From an uncultured Bacteroidales bacterium (GTDB lineage Bacteria > Bacteroidota > Bacteroidia > Bacteroidales > Paludibacteraceae): 64,000 bases of DNA. The notes below the pieces were generated by a model, which did not search any database, was not told where the DNA came from, and worked only from the letters and a program-made list of their open reading frames with translations. The position numbers and the translations under genes were made by a program. The DNA is taken from the NCBI GenBank assembly GCA_946186915.1, contig CAMHOY010000013.1:1-64000 (forward strand), read 5' to 3'. Position 1 is the first letter of the stretch. Each line of letters opens with the position of its first letter. Positions 60,301-64,000 of this stretch are shown here, piece after piece.

Positions 60301-62111
60301 GGAAAGATGATCATATTGCCTTGCTGCTAAAACGTATACCGGAGAGTCCGGGGGTGTACCAGTACTTTGACAAGGACGGGCAGATCATCTATGTAGGTAA
60401 AGCCAAGAACCTTCACCGGAGGGTGAATAGTTACTTCAACAAAGACCATATATCGAGTAAGACGAGGCAACTGGTAGCACATATAGCGGATATTCGGTAC
60501 GTGGTAGTAGATAGTGAACAGGATGCATTTCTACTAGAGAATAACCTGATTAAACAGTATCAACCGCGGTATAACATCCTGCTGAAGGACGGAAAGAGTT
60601 ACCCGAGTATATGTATTACAAAGGAAGCGTATCCGCGAATCTTCAAGACAAGAACTATCAATAAGAAGGCGGGAGAGTATTATGGTCCATATAGTTTCGG
60701 AAATACCGTAGAGATGGTATTAGAGTTGGTCCATAAGTTATATCCGATACGCACATGTAATATACCTTTAACCGCCGATTCCATCGAGAAAAAGAAGGTG
60801 AGGGTTTGTTTAAAATACCATTTGAAGAATTGCTGCGGTATATGCGAGGGGAAAGGAAAAGAGGAATACGGCGAATGGATAGACCAAGCGAGGAAACTGA
60901 TTAAGGGCGATGCGCATGAGATTGGCCGCCAGTTGGAAGAGCAGATGATGCGTCTTGCTGCAGAGATGAAATATGAAGAAGCTGCGGACTTAAAGCATAA
61001 GATCGAGTTATTAGAGCAATTCAAGAGCAAGACAATCATCACGAATTCATCGGCAAAAGATACGGATGTGTTCGGATATGACGAGCAGGAAGACAAGGTA
61101 TATATCTCTATGCTGCATGTACATAATGGTTCGATTGTACAAGGTCAGACGATCGAGTACAGACGAAAGATGGAAGAAGAGAAAGAGGAGTTGTTAGCGA
61201 TGGGTATGATGGAATTGAGAGAGCGTCTGGAGAGTGATACCAAAGATGTAATTGTTCCGTTCATTCCGGAGGTTTTTGATGATTCATTGCATATCCACAT
61301 AGCCGTAAGCGGAGACAAGAAGAAGTTATTGGATCTCGCGATGCAGAACGTAAGGCAGTATAAATTAGACCGATTAAAACAGGATGACAAGTTGAATCCG
61401 GAGCAACGGGGCGTACGGATCTTGACGGAGTTGCAGCAGATGATGGGGTTGGAGACCTTGCCGCGATGGATCGACTGTTTCGATAACTCGAATATACAAG
61501 GCGAGCATGCGGTAGCCGGATGCGTGGTTTACAGGATGGCCAAACCCAGTAAGAGTGATTATAAGAAATTTGACATCAAGACGGTCGATGGCGCAGATGA
61601 TTACGCGAGTATGCGTGAGGTTGTGCGGAGAAGATATCAACATTTAATCGATGAAAACGGGCCTATGCCGGACTTGATTATTGCCGATGGAGGCTTAGGT
61701 CAGATGCATGCCATCCGCGAGGCGGTTGAAGATCAGTTGGGATTGAAAATTCCTATTGCGGGTTTGAAGAAGAATGACAAACACCGGACGCAGACTTTGT
61801 TGTTCGGTTTTCCACCAAAAGAGATTTCGATGCCGGTGACAAGTGAAGTGTTCCGATTGTTGACGAATATACAGGATGAAGTGCACCGATTTGCCATTAC
61901 GTTCCACAAAGCGAAGCGCAGCAAGGCACAAATTCATAGTCAACTTGATGATTTACAAGGAGTTGGAGAGGTTACAAAGCAAAAAATACTGACTTATTTC
62001 GGTTCTGTGAAACGCGCTAGAGCAGCAGAGAAAGATGAATGGATTAAATTACTTGGAACTCACAGAGGATCAAGCATTTACGAGCAAATTCAGGCCAAAA
62101 TAAGTCTCTGA
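60294..62111 (+). CDS. uvrC: Excinuclease ABC subunit C
   Basis: Makes both incisions in nucleotide excision repair. 605 residues: GIY-YIG domain at the start (PESPGVYQYFDKDGQIIYVGKAKNLHRRV), UVR motif in the middle (MRLAAEMKYEEAADLKHKIELL), the RNase H-like endonuclease domain with ECFDNS-equivalent CFDNSNIQGEHAVAG and LIIADGGLGQ, and a C-terminal helix-hairpin-helix pair (LQGVGEVTKQKILTYFGS). Complete and normal length. tsaE follows 7 bases on. Confidence 0.97.
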   Translation: MKGKDDHIALLLKRIPESPGVYQYFDKDGQIIYVGKAKNLHRRVNSYFNKDHISSKTRQLVAHIADIRYVVVDSEQDAFLLENNLIKQYQPRYNILLKDGKSYPSICITKEAYPRIFKTRTINKKAGEYYGPYSFGNTVEMVLELVHKLYPIRTCNIPLTADSIEKKKVRVCLKYHLKNCCGICEGKGKEEYGEWIDQARKLIKGDAHEIGRQLEEQMMRLAAEMKYEEAADLKHKIELLEQFKSKTIITNSSAKDTDVFGYDEQEDKVYISMLHVHNGSIVQGQTIEYRRKMEEEKEELLAMGMMELRERLESDTKDVIVPFIPEVFDDSLHIHIAVSGDKKKLLDLAMQNVRQYKLDRLKQDDKLNPEQRGVRILTELQQMMGLETLPRWIDCFDNSNIQGEHAVAGCVVYRMAKPSKSDYKKFDIKTVDGADDYASMREVVRRRYQHLIDENGPMPDLIIADGGLGQMHAIREAVEDQLGLKIPIAGLKKNDKHRTQTLLFGFPPKEISMPVTSEVFRLLTNIQDEVHRFAITFHKAKRSKAQIHSQLDDLQGVGEVTKQKILTYFGSVKRARAAEKDEWIKLLGTHRGSSIYEQIQAKISL

Positions 62112-62118
62112 GAATTGA

Positions 62119-62589
62119 ATGAAAAGCAAGAATATGGCTACTTATACAATAAAATTAGACGACAATTCCAACATTTTGCTGTTTAACGAGAAAAATGAAA
62201 CAGTAAGTGCATTGGAACTATTGAGTGAGCATGAACCGCACCGAGTGTTTGCGTTCGACGGAGTGATGGGTGCCGGTAAGACGACATTCATCAAACAGAT
62301 GGTGAAAGAGATGGGGTCGTTGGATATTGTCAACAGTCCGACGTTTGCGATTGTCAACGTATATGACGTGGAACAACCGCACAAGGGCGAGGTATATCAT
62401 TTTGACTGCTACCGGTTGAAGGATATCCGTGAAGCGATAGATTTCGGAGCGGAGGAGTATCTCTATTCAGGCAACTATTGTTTTATCGAGTGGCCGGAGA
62501 AGATAGAGGCTTTGTTACCGGACGACACCGTTTGGGTGAAGATCGAGCCGCAAGAAAACGGAGAGAGACGATTGATAATTGATAATTGA
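62119..62589 (+). CDS. tsaE: tRNA threonylcarbamoyladenosine biosynthesis ATPase TsaE
   Basis: ATPase of the t6A37 pathway with TsaB and TsaD; cytoplasmic. 156 residues. P-loop [20 protein letters not shown] near residue 48, then [32 protein letters not shown] with the conserved HFDxYR, and [15 protein letters not shown]. The start at 62119 or the ATG at 62134 ([10 protein letters not shown]) are both possible. Its C-terminus RRLIIDN is encoded by an ATTGATAATTGAT repeat that also forms the stop codon. Confidence 0.94.
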   Translation: MKSKNMATYTIKLDDNSNILLFNEKNETVSALELLSEHEPHRVFAFDGVMGAGKTTFIKQMVKEMGSLDIVNSPTFAIVNVYDVEQPHKGEVYHFDCYRLKDIREAIDFGAEEYLYSGNYCFIEWPEKIEALLPDDTVWVKIEPQENGERRLIIDN

Positions 62590-62596
62590 TGATTGG
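62568..62596. repeat. ATTGATA-type tandem repeat at the tsaE/lolD-like junction
   Basis: GATTGATAATTGATAATTGA and GATTGGAATATGA: repeats of TTGATAA supply the last residues and stop of TsaE and lead to the next start. Confidence 0.75.
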
Positions 62597-62599
62597 AAT

Positions 62600-63253
62600 A
62601 TGATAGAAGTTAAGAACATCTATAAGTCCTTCGGAGAGTTGGAGGTGCTGAAGGGCGTGAACTTGAGCGTAAAGAAAGGTGAGATTGTGGCCATCGTCGG
62701 TAAGAGCGGTGCAGGTAAAACGACATTGCTGCAGATTATCGGAACCTTGGACCGCCCGACGAAAGGTGAGGTGATTATTGAGGGGACGAGTGTGTTTGGC
62801 ATGAAAGAGCGCGAGTTGGCGGCGTTCCGGAACAAACATATCGGGTTTATTTTCCAGTTCCATCAGTTACTGCCGGAGTTCACGGCGTTAGAGAACGTAT
62901 GTATCCCGGCGATGATTGCGCGTCAGAAAGAGAGCGAGTACAAACCGCGGGCGGAGAAGTTATTGCGTGAGTTAGGGCTCGGTGACCGAATGGACCATAA
63001 GCCGAATGAGCTGTCCGGCGGTGAGAAGCAGCGTGTGGCGGCCGCACGGGCGTTGATGATGAGTCCCGACATCATCCTGGCCGACGAACCGACGGGCAGT
63101 CTGGACGAAAAAAACAAGAAAGAGTTGAGCGATTTGTTGCTGCAGTTACGCAAAGAGTACGGTCAGACGATTCTGCTCGTGACGCACGACAAAGAGTTGG
63201 CGGGTATCGCCGACCGTGTGATTGAAATAAAGGACGGAATGATTGAAAGGTGA
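62600..63253 (+). CDS. ABC transporter ATP-binding protein, LolD/MacB-type
   Basis: Cytoplasmic ATPase of the family that drives lipoprotein release (LolCDE) or MacB-like extrusion. 217 residues from the ATG at 62600 ([17 protein letters not shown]), normal for LolD; an upstream in-frame ATG at 62579 reads through the tandem repeat and is rejected. Walker [16 protein letters not shown], signature [16 protein letters not shown], Walker [13 protein letters not shown] and switch His in VTHDKELA. No permease gene is adjacent, so the partner is unknown and the symbol lolD is withheld. Confidence 0.92.
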   Translation: MIEVKNIYKSFGELEVLKGVNLSVKKGEIVAIVGKSGAGKTTLLQIIGTLDRPTKGEVIIEGTSVFGMKERELAAFRNKHIGFIFQFHQLLPEFTALENVCIPAMIARQKESEYKPRAEKLLRELGLGDRMDHKPNELSGGEKQRVAAARALMMSPDIILADEPTGSLDEKNKKELSDLLLQLRKEYGQTILLVTHDKELAGIADRVIEIKDGMIER

Positions 63254-63291
63254 AAGGTGAAAAGTGAAAAGTGAAAGATGAAAAGTGAAAG
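63245..63291. repeat. GTGAAAAG-type tandem repeat reaching into the gldB start
   Basis: Units GAAAGGTGAAAGGTG, AAAAGTGAAAAGTG and AAAGATGAAAAGTG; it contains the ABC gene stop (63251-63253) and encodes the first residues of the next protein (MKSER). Confidence 0.8.
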
Positions 63292-64000
63292 GATAATATT
63301 TATCGTATTCGCATTATTTGTTCTGACGAGTTGTCAGAAAGGGAGAACCTATTTCCCGAAAGACACAGAGCCGCAAGAGATTGAGTTCGTGCGCTTTGAC
63401 AAGGCCTTGCTGAATGTACACGAGGCAACCGTAGCGCAGGATGTGAAGGTACTGTATGACGAATATCCGGCGTTCATGCCGTTGTGGGTGGAGGATGTTT
63501 TAGGTATTCCGTCGGCAGATACGCTGTATCTGGAGCAGCAGTTACCGTTGTTCTTGAATGACACCTTATACGGTTTCAAGCAGACGAATGCCCGCGAGCA
63601 GGAAGTGTTTGCGGACGTAAAGGATTTGGAGCAAGCGATTGGCAAGGCGTTTGCGCGGATTCAATATCTGTATCCGGAGACGGATATACCTGCTTTCTAT
63701 CTGTTCGTATCGGGTTTTCAGACACCGATATACTTTAACGACGAGATCATCGGCGTCGGCGCGGATATGTATCTGGGCAGCGACTATGAGTACTATAACC
63801 GCGTGGTATATGAATACCAGAAACAGACAATGCGCAAAGAGTGTATTCCGGTGGATGTAGTGAGTGCGTACTTGTTCCGGACGATTCCTTATACGAGTAC
63901 CAAAAGCCGACTGTTAGACCAGATGATGTACAGAGGGAAAGTGATGTACCTGACGGCGCAGATCTTTGATGAACTGCCGGGTTATGAAGTGATGGGATGG
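63278..64000 (+). CDS. gldB: GldB-family lipoprotein, partial (runs off the right edge)
   Basis: Lipoprotein required for gliding and T9SS function in model species; role unknown. 241 codons are visible from the ATG at 63278; typical GldB is about 320 residues. Signal MKSERIIFIVFALFVLTSC with lipobox LTSC. The conserved N-terminal region is IEFVRFDKALLNVHEA, with PAFMPLWVEDVLG and the middle region YFNDEIIGVGADMYLGSDYEYY characteristic of the family. The first four residues come from the tandem repeat (63245-63291). It is the third gld-type gene in the window after gldJ and gldH. Confidence 0.88.
   Translation, partial: MKSERIIFIVFALFVLTSCQKGRTYFPKDTEPQEIEFVRFDKALLNVHEATVAQDVKVLYDEYPAFMPLWVEDVLGIPSADTLYLEQQLPLFLNDTLYGFKQTNAREQEVFADVKDLEQAIGKAFARIQYLYPETDIPAFYLFVSGFQTPIYFNDEIIGVGADMYLGSDYEYYNRVVYEYQKQTMRKECIPVDVVSAYLFRTIPYTSTKSRLLDQMMYRGKVMYLTAQIFDELPGYEVMGW

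Overview
The window looks like chromosome from an uncultured member of the Bacteroidales. Three lines of evidence support this. Promoters have the Bacteroidetes form (TTTG or CTTG, a 20-bp spacer, TAnnTTTG). The gene families are typical of the phylum: GldB, GldH and GldJ lipoproteins, surface proteins with type IX secretion (T9SS)-like tails, a C69 peptidase, a GT3-type glycogen synthase, and the mreBCD-mrdA-rodA order. Many ORFs start without an obvious Shine-Dalgarno sequence. No insertion sequence, prophage, CRISPR array or rRNA was seen. The only trace of a phage-like gene is a decayed BRO-type fragment.

Layout. Bases 1-11.1 kb (minus strand) form one tightly packed cluster: miaA, a PKD lipoprotein, glycogen synthase, a C69 dipeptidase, a large GLUG/T9SS-tailed surface protein, an OmpA-family protein and the start of ileS. 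A PRiA4-like gene (11.2-11.7 kb) lies upstream. Bases 11.9-23.1 kb (plus) hold a polyamine-type ABC transporter (potABCD, with PotC carrying an extra N-terminal extracytoplasmic domain), a giant TPR protein, an outer-membrane barrel protein and a GH105 lipoprotein, closed by a clear terminator. Bases 23.2-33.8 kb (minus) hold a small secreted protein with a PLGD/TM/basic tail and a 3362-residue surface protein with many Listeria-Bacteroides repeats. A BRO-type pseudogene, gcvH and gldJ follow on the minus strand. Bases 36.8-38.4 kb carry folP-cdaA, facing an outer-membrane protein gene. metG (39.5-41.6 kb) is followed by a tRNA-Met(CAT) whose 3' end lies 2 nt from the start of a DUF5606 gene, then a Nif3-like gene and a zinc-ribbon coiled-coil gene. 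Bases 43.8-51.1 kb (minus) form a nine-gene run: pfkB-type kinase, plsC, HIT, holB, PSP1/ricT-like, gldH, trmB, a sirtuin and a CPBP protease. tRNA-Asn follows, then the cell-shape and housekeeping run mreB-mreC-mreD-mrdA-rodA-yraN-mnmG-(parS)-apt-uvrC-tsaE-lolD-like-gldB (partial).

How the genes fit together. Envelope biogenesis dominates: elongasome, gliding/T9SS-associated lipoproteins, surface adhesin-like cargo and outer-membrane barrels, mixed with tRNA and translation functions. The most unusual material is in the small-scale DNA structure. There are short degenerate tandem repeats at operon junctions that supply stop codons, start regions and even signal-peptide codons. A GC-rich interspersed repeat is inserted in frame in ileS and in the GH105 gene. 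A three-unit hairpin array lies in frame inside glycogen synthase. A palindrome-rich leader precedes the tRNA-Met. A promoter subclass has a conserved spacer. A canonical parS site lies between mnmG and apt. A candidate structured RNA lies upstream of mreB.
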